Positions 10,051 through 20,361 of a DNA stretch of 64,000 nucleotides are shown here, one piece after another (within the stretch, counting starts at the first letter, position 1; every line of letters starts with the position of its first letter). Below the pieces are notes generated by a model. It worked only from the letters and a program-made list of their open reading frames with translations. It was not told the origin of the DNA and did not search any database. A program made the translations under genes and the position numbers. Source of the DNA: Rachicladosporium sp. CCFEE 5018 (lineage: Eukaryota; Ascomycota; Dothideomycetes; Cladosporiales; Cladosporiaceae); the NCBI GenBank assembly GCA_002077045.2, contig KZ111146.1, positions 1,464,017 to 1,528,016 on the forward strand, given 5' to 3'.

Positions 10051-10774
10051 CTAGCTCCGACTCTTGAGTATACTTTTCCTCTTCTCCTTCCCCTCCCGGT
10101 CCTTCTCCTTCTCCCTCTCCTTACTCTCCTTCTTCTTCTCCCTAGCACTCTCCCTATTCTCAAATGGAAACCCACTCGTCCTCTTATCGGCGCCAGTGCT
10201 CTTGCTCCTCCGCCCTGGCTCCCCAGCAAAGAGCAGTACCCAAGTCCCAAAACAGAACAGCGCCAGATTCCCCACCAAGCCAGCTGAGAACGCAAAGCTG
10301 ATCCCCGTAGACGTCGACGAGAAGAGTTGCGTGTAGAGATAGAAAGCAGCCAGCGCCTGGAACACAGCCGCTATCGTCGCGGTAGCCCTCCCGACATCCT
10401 TCGCTTTCCGTTCTTCAGCAACCTTGTCCGCTACCGTCGCACCGCCAGCTACATCTTCCGCGAACGTTACCCGTGCGCCGCCCACCGGTATGACGCCCGT
10501 GAAGACCAGGTTCGAGGCTGCTAAAGCTAGCAAAGTGAGGCCGAGCGTGCGGCAGAGATAGGCTTCGAAGGCTGTCGCGCGGCGAGGGCCGTCTGTGGCG
10601 CAGAGGGAGACTATGAGGCGAGGAGTGAAGAGAAGGGGGAGCGATTGGAGGGTTGACCAGGCGGAGGTGAGGGTGGAGTAGAGGGTGAAGGGGTCTGAGG
10701 GGGAGGGGGACTAGAATGTGCTGTCAGCATAATGGCCGGAGAGGAAGGTGGATGGAGGCTCGTACGGAGGACAT
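10051..10774 (-). CDS. Small multi-pass membrane protein with charged tail
   Basis: A short first exon (10774-10766, encoding MSS) is joined by a 55-nt intron (10765-10711, GTACGA...TTCTAG) to exon 2 (10710-10051), giving about 222 residues. The N-terminal segment DPFTLYSTLTSAWSTLQSLP is followed by about four hydrophobic segments: LPLLFTPRLIVSL, LGLTLLALAASNLVFTGVI, AAVFQALAAFYLYTQ, and LVGNLALFCFGTWVLLF. The last 50 residues are a dense Lys/Glu/Arg tail, probably cytosolic. The pattern fits a conserved but uncharacterised fungal membrane protein. I do not recognise a named family. The 3-codon first exon is inferred from splice sites and frame only. Confidence 0.65.
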
Positions 10775-11037
10775 CGTGCACGTTCAAATGTTGTGGACTG
10801 GGAGGCAAGGCTTCAGGTGCTTTACTCTGTACACATGCTTTGTCTGAGCTGTGAAGTGCGCATATGCGGAAAGCCGCAACCGCGGCGGTCAGCGTTTGAG
10901 GTGTGCAGACGGATGCCACATGGCTTTCTTGGGGAAGGAGCTACGTCATGATCTTCAGGCACAACAGCCTTCTCGCTGAGGCACTCATATCAAAACACTC
11001 GCATGAACGGAACGGTGAGGCCGTGAGGATATATACA

Positions 11038-14000
11038 TTACTTCGATTGCGACTCGGCTAGTTCTGGAAACACAATCCTCAACACTGCATCTACAAGCGT
11101 CAAGATCAGGTGTGCACTGCGATAAAGGTTAGCGAGCTTCCCCAGCTACAGCTGTTTGTGACCGATTCACTCACTTCAGTCGCCGATTGTTTACCGCAGC
11201 CGACAGCTTCCTAGCAGCAGCTTGCGCATTCTGCTTACCGACTACGCTACCAGCCATGTCCGGTACCAACGCACCTAGTACCAAAGCAGCCTCCTTCCTC
11301 GTCCGCGCCTTCTCAGCAGTAGTCCTCGGCGTGCTTGCGGTTCTCAGCTGCCCATTAGGCCACATGCTGCTCTTGAGTAGATCTACGTAGCTGACCAGAC
11401 TCGCATCTTCGAATGCCGTCTTGACTCCATCGCGGACTTTGCGCTCGATGGTTCCGCCGAGCAGCTGATGCAGGACAACTACGACTGTCCGACCGCGGAG
11501 CCAGGAAGTCCCTTTCGAGAGTTCGAACACCTCAAGGAAGAGGTCACAGATCGGCTTCACAAACGGCTCGAGCTCCTTGGCTTCGTAGGCATTGAGTTCA
11601 GCTTCTGCTTCTGCGGCCGTGGCAGGGTCGTGAGTCGCAGGATCGAGTGCATCGACCGAGGCGCCAGTCATCTGCGCCGTCGCTGCTGAAACGAGGTTCT
11701 GGCCTGCTACAGAGAGCTGATCAAGCACAGGTATATTGCCAATGAATTCTTCCATGCCGTCCGAGACAGAATTATAGATGCGGCTGACGAAGTCACGAGT
11801 ATCGGCTTGTGAGCCATTAGCACCATTATTGGTGATAGCAGACTGGGATAGAAACGCGCGGAACTCTCGGCTGCGAGTGATTGCCGGGACGAGAAGTAGG
11901 GAGCGTAGGTAGCGTTCCAGTGTGACACGGCGTCTCTGGAGGAAGTCCTTCTGTAGCGTAAGCAGCGCTTGTCTGCGAGGGAAATCGAGATCTCGCACGG
12001 CCGGGAAGCGCGCACGAAGCCGTTTATGCAATTCGTGAAATTGGCTATAGCGTCGTGTGATGGCCCAAGTCGCCGCTGGTGTGTTCTCCCCGGCTTGTCG
12101 ACGGACTTCAATCACATACAGAGCATACTCATGGCCATCATCCTCACGTCCAACCATGACAGACTTAATCGTGACGGCTGCGCGGCCGTACAGGCTGTTG
12201 TCGCTTTCCTGCACAACGTATTGCTGCTTCTGCATCTCAGTGCGCTTAATCTCACGATCCAAACTTTGTTCAGACTTCCTCAAGATGCGCAGCTCAGCTC
12301 CGTTATTCGTGAGCTCTGCCTTAGCGGTCAAGGAGATGACGATGTTCTTCTGCGCATTCAGCCTTTCGACCTCTTGGTTCAGAGCGTCGATTGCTTCGGT
12401 GAGACCCAAGTCGCCTGGTGCAGCCTCTTGCACCTGATCGTCGTCTTCCTTGTCTGGCGCATCGGAGTCCTCACGTTCGTCTTCAGCGAACTTTTCCTTT
12501 TCTTCGGCAAAGAGGTCATCAATGAACACGCCGCGACTTGAAGGTGCACCGACCAGACCCAGCGAGGCGATACTTGGCTTGCCTGCCCCAGACGCCTGAG
12601 TGGACAGTGGTGGTCGTACTGCCTGTGCCACTGGAGTATGCTCCGCAGTATCGAAAGACTGTCGACTGTGGTCGGAGAAGAGCGAATCTTTGTCGTGTCT
12701 GTCACCTACGATGTTATTGAGAGCAGCTTGCATAGCGCTGACTGCCGTTGCCTCGTCCTGAGCACGCTGTACAGCATCACCTTCGGACTCCTGGCTCATC
12801 AAGCTACTTGTCGACTGCATCATACGCTCATCATCGACGTCGTCGCCAAAGAGGGCGGATCGATTGCCAGCATCATCGAGAGACCTGCGGAGTCCAGAAG
12901 ATGACGAGTCCGACCTTGTGGCAGTGCGTAGATCAGTACTCGACAGTACTGCTCGGCGCAGTTCAGGCTCGCGATTGACAGCTAGCTGAGGTCTGCGCAT
13001 CTTGACGGGCGATCTATCTCGTTCGGATGGGCTTGGAGGTCTAAGTGGCGACAAATTTGAGGCGGCTGGCGCAGTGATACTTGCGACAGCACCATCGATT
13101 GCTAGCCACTTGTAGTACAAGTCCGAACGCTTGAAGCTTTCGAAGTGATCGCCCTGCATGCGCTCGTACACCTGTGTCTGCGTTTGCAAGACAGCGTGCC
13201 TGGCGTTCATATACTGCTGCCCATCAGCCTTGAGCCCCTGCTTGAGGAAATCTCGCACTGCTCGGAGTGTAGTCTCTGGTACTTTCAAATCGGGACGCAT
13301 CAGATAGCTTTCGTAGATCTGCGCAACGTCGGTACGATCAGACTCGCTCGTAACCACACCAGGTCGATCGTCGTTGTCACTCTCGAGCGGATTGCGGAAT
13401 CCATCAACCACGAGCCAGAATTGTACAAGATGCATCAGTTTGGAGCGATCGAGGTACTCCATGAAGTAGCTGAGGCCCGACGCGTCATACAGCACATCTC
13501 GTAGAGGTGCGTTCTGCTTCCGAGACAGTGCATCACCACCGCCATTCATCTTAGGAAGCTGCAGCTTCGTATTAGCTGCGCTGTCAGTGGACAGCAGGCT
13601 CGTAATCCGTTCGTCGAGTAAGCGTTTGCCCGTTTCCAGCCTTCGCAGATATGAGGCGTCCTGAGTTTCTGAAGCATCATCGCGCCTGAGCTGACCTATA
13701 ATCTCACTTCTGAAGCGTCGAGCGTCTGTTAGTTTGCTGACGTGCCTGATGGCGCGAATGAAGCGCTCAAATTGTTTCTCGGTATCGTAGGGGCGTAGAC
13801 GCGGAAACTGAGTAGTACGAGTCGCTTCCGGCGATGCTGGTGCGTGTTGGTCGAGCGCAGCGCGAAGCTTGCGCACAGTCTTGCGATCTTGCAACATCGG
13901 TCCGCCAAAGTTAACGATCAGCTGATTCCACGTGTCTGGATCTTCCATCATCACCAGCACCGGTGTGAGCACAGCACACGAGACGAGCTCCTGGACAAGC

Positions 14001-14782
14001 ACGGTCACAGCAGGACTGCTCTTCATGTTGGTGGGCAGCACGATCGGAAGCAGACTCTTGATGATCTGGCGCACGTGACTTTGCTGGCCGACGACTGTCT
14101 CAGCCTGGACACCAATCGCAGAGTGCAGACGGCCATTCTTGTACTTGGCTGCTACAGCCGCGTCTAGTTCGTCGCTCTCTGTCACATTGTAGTCCAGGTC
14201 TTTCCCACGAACCGCGCGCTCCGCATCATAGAATTCCTTGAGATGAGTGGAGACCAGAGGCAAAGCCTTGCTGATTCCTAGCTCAACGAGGTCTACACCA
14301 GTCAATCGAGCAGCGATCGTGAGCAGGACAGAACGGATACATCGATCTATCTCGTTTTGAAATGTCGGCCTCGGACTGATATTGCAATACCAGCTTGTGA
14401 CGAAGTCGCGCAGTATCAAATCCAGGAGCCCGTCGACAGCTCTCGAGAAGCCGACAGCTTCTGGCAGTATGATTGGCCGTCTATACTCTGTGCGCGACTT
14501 CAGGGCGGCTTTCTCTTCTTTCCATGCAGTTTTATCACCCCACCCGAGTCCGCCTTCGACCCGCCCCACCGCCAGTCCACCAAGTCTTCTTGTACCTGTG
14601 CCATAACGAGTACCTTTGCTCGTCGATGCGATGATCAGCGACAGTCCGGCAAGGGTAGCAATCACTCCGGCCACGAATGCGTACGGTATCCAGCGTAGGC
14701 TGGGGATCCAGTCTGTCAAGAGAGCCCATGAGACGAAGGCGATGAATGCGCCACCGATGAGGTACTTGCGCTCATGGCCCAT
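11038..14782 (-). CDS. MDM1: Mdm1-type sorting nexin (PXA-RGS-PX-nexin C)
   Basis: A membrane-anchored sorting nexin of about 1228 residues. In yeast Mdm1 tethers the ER to the vacuole and binds phosphoinositides. Visible in order are two N-terminal membrane segments (about 8-50), a PXA domain (about 105-290), an RGS-like domain (about 425-570), a Ser-rich linker, a coiled coil near 800, a PX domain (about 860-985, with RRYSQFHELHKRLRARFP), and a nexin C domain (about 1050-1170). Exon 1 is 14782-11175. A 58-nt intron (11174-11117, GTGAGT...CGCAG) leads to a terminal exon at 11116-11038 encoding NAHLILTLVDAVLRIVFPEL. Without this splice the frame stops at once after RRLK. The extra exon matches the expected hydrophobic C-terminal helix of the family. 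Confidence 0.93.
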
Positions 14783-15269
14783 AGTCCGCGCGGTGCTTGA
14801 ACATCCAAGCAGCGCGCATTGTGGCAGTGTGTAGCGTATATGTCTTGATTGACCATAGCGTTGTACAGCAGGCCAACATTGACTGCCAAGACGTCACTCG
14901 ATCGCGTCTCTTGGCGCGAGAGACGACGGAACCGGGAACTCTATCAGCCAACCTCACTCCCTGTTCATGGTGGACTAAGGTAACATTGATTCACGACTCA
15001 TTTACGTGATCCCACACATCGACATATCGACGATTTCGATGCGGTCGCCGTTGTGCAAGTGGTCAGTCTCACCGCCAACTATGAATGCGGCAAGCAATTT
15101 GCGATTGGGCGCCACCAGTGACCATGCAGCGCCCATCGCGCTCAGCCTCACGACATGGGACAGGCGAGTACTTCCCTTTTCCCATATCAGTTTCACGAGT
15201 GTCGCAGCCTCTTGCTCTATTCCCGTTCTTGCCACAAAGACTTTGTCGAGGCACGCGTGAATCGGCGAT
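14783..15269. other. Divergent promoter region
   Basis: About 490 bp between the sorting nexin gene (minus) and a membrane protein gene (plus). A half CRE-like element (ACGTCA at 14891-14896) is present. It could serve either gene; its use is untested. Nothing else was recognised. Confidence 0.4.
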
Positions 15270-17322
15270 ATGACCTTCACCGTTGTGGACGGCACCAATA
15301 GCACCAGCACTCGAGTATGGGTGCCCAACCCCACTACCAGAGGCAGTTGGGCCATTTACCAAAGCTGCATATTCACTATTATCCTATGCATCTGGCAGGC
15401 CATTCATCTCAACATACCGCCACCAGGCGAAGCACCCTGGAGGCAGACCGTACGAAAGGCAGGCTGGGCTTTGTTGGCTCTTCTCGCTCCCGAGATAGTG
15501 GCCGCGAATGCATGGTATGTTGATCTTGTAGTCCCCAACGCCCCTCCGAGCAGGTGCAAGTCTTCCATGCCTCTGCAAGTCTGCTCAAGGTAACGAATCA
15601 CGCGCGCACCGCTCTTGAGCCTTGAATGCGACGCTGTTGCTGCTTCGGAACCCCCATTGTGCCTCTCGTGGGCACAGCTCTAGATTAGAACACTATCGCA
15701 GCTGCACATATAGTCCCGCATTTGACGTCCCGCGATTCTGGAGGAGCGGAAGTATGTGGGAATTGTCCGAGAAGAAAGTCTTTCGACGTCGCTGATAAAA
15801 TTGTACTGATCTTAGGCTCCAATATCGTGACGCCAAGAGGATCATGGTCGCCGTCAACAAAGCCAAAGGCCACGCGGAATCAAACATCCCTTTTCTGACC
15901 ATGTGGTTGAAGCATGCCTGTATTGTCGCTTGGTGGCTGCTTGCTCCAATACGATTGCTGGATTATGCAAGGGTCCGCCTTCTTCACCACAACGAGCACA
16001 CCGAGTGGCAACATGAGCGCTTCAGGATGAAGCTTGAGCGCCAGAGCATCGCTCGCAGGCCCTGGACGATGGCTGTGGCGTACTTTGCAACAAGTGGCGG
16101 CTTGACCGCAAACGAGCTACTAGTGCCTGGTGTTGTGTCCGTGGATCTTTTGCACAGACTTTTCGAAGAGTCGCCCGATAGTATCCCGGATCTCGATCAC
16201 GCCCAGATTGTGGGACAGAGCAAAGCCAACGGACTCGCAAAACTCCTGACTTGTGTTCAGGCTCTCTGGTTCTGTGTGCAGTGTCTAACGCGTGTCACGG
16301 AAGGTCTCGCAATCTCGTTACTAGAGATCAATACCTTCGCGCACTGTCTGAGCGCAATTGTCGTTTATTGCCTATGGTGGGAGAAGCCCTACGACGTGGG
16401 CTCGTGTGTTGACGTTGGTAGGCTTACTTACGTCGACGACATTGTAGCAGACTTACGGACGGCCTGCAAAGCATGGGCCGATACGACGGCCTTATCGTAT
16501 GTTCCAGGAGGCAAGTTCGTTCTGACTTCAAAGCGGTCGTTCAAGACAGGTGGTCATTCGTATACCCTTTACGACGTACCCTTGGCTCCTCAATCCGACA
16601 CCGAAAGCGTGCATTCGAATAGTACTGTGGCTTCTCAATCCGATACCGAAAGCGCGCATTCGAATAGTACTGTCACTGACAGCTGGGGGAGTGCACCCTC
16701 GTCTGGAAAAATGTACATCTACACGGATCTGAGCATGGTTGTGGCGCCTTCATCCCGCACTCCAGGTCTTCCATTCCGTGTGCCGGAAGACATTGTGACT
16801 GATGACTTGAGAACCTGCGTCTCAAGACTCACAAACATAACGGACGACGTTGCTGACAAGGTTCCGAACCTAGTCATAAACATGACGATACTTGAATGGG
16901 GTCACCTTGACTACTTGTCGCTGCTGATATTGACCCTGGCATTAGCGCTTTATGGAGCCGTGCATCTACTTGCGTGGCAATATAACTTCTCGACCAAGGC
17001 AGAGGCAGTGCTGTGGAAGAGTGCCGGAGGCTGCACGGCCGCTTTCGGTCTCGTTTTTGGACTTACGAGCGTGTTCTTTAAGATCCTAGGCCATTTGATA
17101 CATTCGCACAATACGGCACCTTCCCAGTATAGCCCTAACCCCTGGAATCTCGGGATATATCGTATACAAGACAGCTTGAAAGCTGGTCTTATCGTACTGC
17201 TCGTCGTAGACATCATCGCACGCGCTTTCCTCGTTCTGGAGAGCTTTGTCGCTCTCAGCAACTCGCCGCTCTCGGTTTACGAAGTCCGAACTTTTGCAGC
17301 ATACTTTCCGCACTTTGGCTAG
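15270..17322 (+). CDS. Polytopic membrane protein of a fungal family
   Basis: Two exons: 15270-15514 and 15816-17322, about 583 residues. The 301-nt intron (GTATGT...CTTAG) joins NAW to LQYRDAKRIMVAV in frame. Hydrophobic segments occur near the N terminus (IYQSCIFTIILCIWQAIHL, AGWALLALLAPEIVAANAW), mid-protein (LLTCVQALWFCVQCL, NTFAHCLSAIVVYCLWW) and C-terminally (LSLLILTLALALYGAVHLLA, plus two or three more). The core pattern, a lone SKANGLAKLLTCVQALWF block followed by ISLLEINTFAHCL and LWWEKPYDV, matches a widespread uncharacterised ascomycete and basidiomycete membrane family. Function unknown. A loop near residue 340 carries a duplicated 15-residue acidic/Ser segment. The intron is unusually long for this window, so an unseen exon inside it cannot be excluded. 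Confidence 0.8.
16585..16674 (+). repeat. 45-bp tandem duplication within the membrane-protein gene
   Basis: Two adjacent 45-nt copies, 16585-16629 and 16630-16674, encode QSDTESVHSNSTV and QSDTESAHSNSTV with nearly identical nucleotides. The unit is a multiple of three, so the frame is kept. It sits in a hydrophilic loop. Confidence 0.9.
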
Positions 17323-18587
17323 CAGCAGTCTTCAGACGCAAGTCTGTGATCTACTGGGACAGTCTTACTACAGTTGCTGCTTCCGACCACAGCACCGAGG
17401 TCTTTGTTGCCAGAGCATTGCGAGAACGGCCGAAGGGCACTCCTTCCGTCTGCCGCTCCCATGGCCGGCACATCAACACTGCATGCGCGGCGATTGTTGA
17501 TTCACTGACACCGACCAGCGAAAGAAGCCGCTCATCATGCATTCGCGCCGACCGTGCATAGCCTTTGCGCGTCCGGCAATGATCGTGGTCGAATTATGAA
17601 CGCAGCCTCGCTTCCAGCGCGTAAGAAGTCATACCTCTGCGCACTTTCTCGGCATCTCCGAACATATGAACCGCTCCTGAGCTCCTGCCAGTGGATTTGC
17701 GATGGTAGAGCAGTGGCGAAACGTCGAATGAGAGAGCCGCGATGTTTCACGTGCCATCGTCGGACCACGGTCTCTCCTGGAGACATCGCTTCACTGTGTC
17801 GCCCTTGCAGCTGGACATATATGAGCATTTCCGACCGTTGGGAAACCAATAACGCAGGTAAGATCACGAAAGAGCAGGCACCAGCTAGTAGGCTAGCTGT
17901 CAATTGCTATTGTCCAAGGTAGCCTTTGAGGCGTTTCCCTGTGCAAGCGCAAGGTATTGAGCAAGCTCTGATGTTCTCAGCTTGATACGGCTGGTCAATG
18001 TCGTGCTCTCCTCTTCCTGTTGAGACCGGGGCGTGAGCCATAATGCCGTTGCTGGGAGAGCAAAGCCGAGGATGAGGCGGCTGCGGCAGAAGATGTTCAT
18101 TGCGAGTCCAAAAGCGCAGAGGGTTCCGCCTGTCCTTTTCGTTGTCTGTGCTATGCCGTGCAATGGGGTCCTTTGGGAAGTGTACGACTGGATGTTATGG
18201 CCGCGCTTTGCCTCCAGGCAGGAGCGATGTCACACATTGTCATCCTCGGATTCAACCCGGAAGCTTGCCGCGGCCCCAAAGCTTGGCTTCCGGCTAATTG
18301 CTTAGCAAGTGGACCATTCAATGCACCACTTTACCCATCGTCGACATCACATTAATCAACATTCGACCATGCAGATGAGGTGAGGGGAAGATGGAGCCCG
18401 AAGACCAGCAAGTCTGTGCAGGCAGGGATCTGCCATTCGACAGTGGGACACCGTCACCGGGAACGGCACTCCACCAGATGAAGAGACTACATAATGCTCC
18501 GGTGCCTCTCACCGAGAGCTCTGTGCAGCCTGCACACCACTGACTCCTTCGCTGTATCCTCCGCCGAGTCAGAGCAAATTCTTGAAG
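17323..18587. other. Intergenic region between two plus-strand genes
   Basis: About 1.26 kb. It contains the 3' end of the membrane-protein gene and the promoter of the GH30 gene. A CACGTG E-box core occurs at 17748-17753. Frames of 60-120 codons exist on both strands, but none has recognisable domains or good splice partners. One minus-strand frame near 17900-18160 has a hydrophobic stretch and might be a decayed fragment; I do not claim a gene. Confidence 0.4.
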
Positions 18588-20244
18588 ATGTTGACGCCGT
18601 TGCTGCTCCTCAGCGTCGCTGGCGCCGTAGAATCTCAGTACTGGGTTTACGACCCTGTGGGCATCAACACTCATGTCTCGATCAACGTCAATGCCCACAA
18701 CAGGCATCAAACTATGCAAGGTAGCGGATGCTCCGGAGCCTTTGGAATCGCTTGCGATCAGTTCGGAGCCCAAGGACTGTCTCCAGCGAACCAGCAGGAA
18801 GTCACTAAGATCCTTTACGATGAGAACATTGGTGCTCTCTCCATTGTTCGCAATTTGATCCTGTCTACAACCCCAGGAACGATTCTGCCCGTTTGCCCAG
18901 CAACGCCAGCTGGCCCCTTCAACTACACGTGGGACGGTAATCAGGCATGCCAAGTTAACCTCACCAAGACCGCGATGAAGTACAACCCGGATGTCTACGT
19001 CTACGCCGATGCCTGGTCCGCTCCCGGTTGCTTCAAGACGAACGGCGTTGAGAAGAACGGTGGACTGATCTGCGGTGTGAGAGGTAGCAACTGCACACAC
19101 GACTGGCGCCAGGCTTATGCAGACTACCTTGTACAGGTCGTCAAATTCTACAAGGAGAGAGAGGGCATCACCGTCAATCTGCTCGGTGCTTACAACGAGC
19201 CTGATTTTAACCCCGGATACTACTCATCCATGTTGTCCGACGGTTTCCAGGCGAAAGACTTCCTTGAGAAGCTCTATCCTACGATCAAGAAAGCATACCC
19301 TCGAACCGAGGTTGCTTGCTGCGATGCCACGGGTGCACGCCAGGAGCGTGATATCCTGTACGAGCTTGAGCAGGCTGGTGGCTCTGATCTCTTCGACGTT
19401 GCAGTGAGTCCACTCCAGCACTTACTTCACTCATTCAGCTACCGAGGCGCTGGTGCTCCTATTTGCGGTATCACATCAGTATCTCTGATCGAGCTATGAA
19501 GGAGAGCAACAGAGCGTTGCGAGACAGCAGTAGGAGTTTTCCACACGGCTTCCTCGGCATGCAGAATTTATATGACACAGCATCTACTAACATGACTCCT
19601 CACAGACATGGCACAACTACCAGTCTGAGCCGAAACGGCAGTTCAACACCGATAAGCCCAATTTCCAGACCGAATGGGCGGACGGTTCCGGTGCCTGGAA
19701 CGCCAACTGGGACGTCACCGGCCAGCTAGCGGAGGGCTTCCAATGGGCGATCTACTTGCACAACGCCTTCGTGAACGCTGGTACTTCGGCCTACGTACAT
19801 TGGTGGTAATTTTATGCGCTTCGGACTGCTAGTATTGCGATGCTGACTTGTACTAGGTGCGCGCAAAACACCACAGGCGATAATGCCTTGATCCGCTTGT
19901 CCTATGACTCGTACTACGTCTCGGCACGCCTCTGGGCCTTTGCATCCTACTTCCGCTTTGCTCGACCTGGAGCTGTACGGATCGATGCTACTAGCAGTGC
20001 AGAGAACGTCTACAGCTCAGCATATGTCAACAAGAACGGAACGGTATCTATTCCGGTGATCAACGCAGCACACTATGCTCAGAACTTGAGCATCAGTCTG
20101 AATGGGGTGCGAGCACGCTCAGCCAGTGCTTACTTGACGGACAATAATCACAATGTCTCGCTTGTTGGGAAGTACGCGATTCACGGCAATCGGCTGTACG
20201 CCAATATTGAGCCGAGGTCGATGAAGACGTTTTACTTGGAGTAG
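18588..20244 (+). CDS. Secreted glycoside hydrolase family 30 enzyme
   Basis: Three exons (18588-19403, 19606-19805, 19857-20244) give about 467 residues. The start at 18588 opens a signal peptide (MLTPLLLLSVAGAVES). The fold and motifs fit GH30 endo-glycanases acting on beta-1,6-linked galactan or glucan, or related plant or fungal polymers. The proton donor is likely the Glu in LLGAYNEPDFNPG. The nucleophile is likely the Glu in QTEWADGSGAW. Other family blocks are DVATWHNYQS, HWWCAQNTTGDNALIRL and FARPGAVRI. Intron 1 (202 nt) joins DVA to TWHNYQ in phase 0. Intron 2 (51 nt) splits a Trp codon in YVHWW. The C-terminal beta-sandwich is complete. Several N-glycosylation sequons are present. 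The exact substrate cannot be read from sequence. Confidence 0.9.
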
Positions 20245-20361
20245 GTTGCGAGACGTACGAACGAAAAAGTGGCAGTGTGGAGATCTGACCGGACCACTGA
20301 AGTCTACTACAGTGATACGATCTCATGCTATATCAGAGTACAACTCGAGTCAATGCTCGCA

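Noticed and set aside
18318..19100. 260-codon minus-strand frame antisense to the GH30 gene
   Set aside because: Mirrors the conserved GH30 exon; no domain and no plausible start context.
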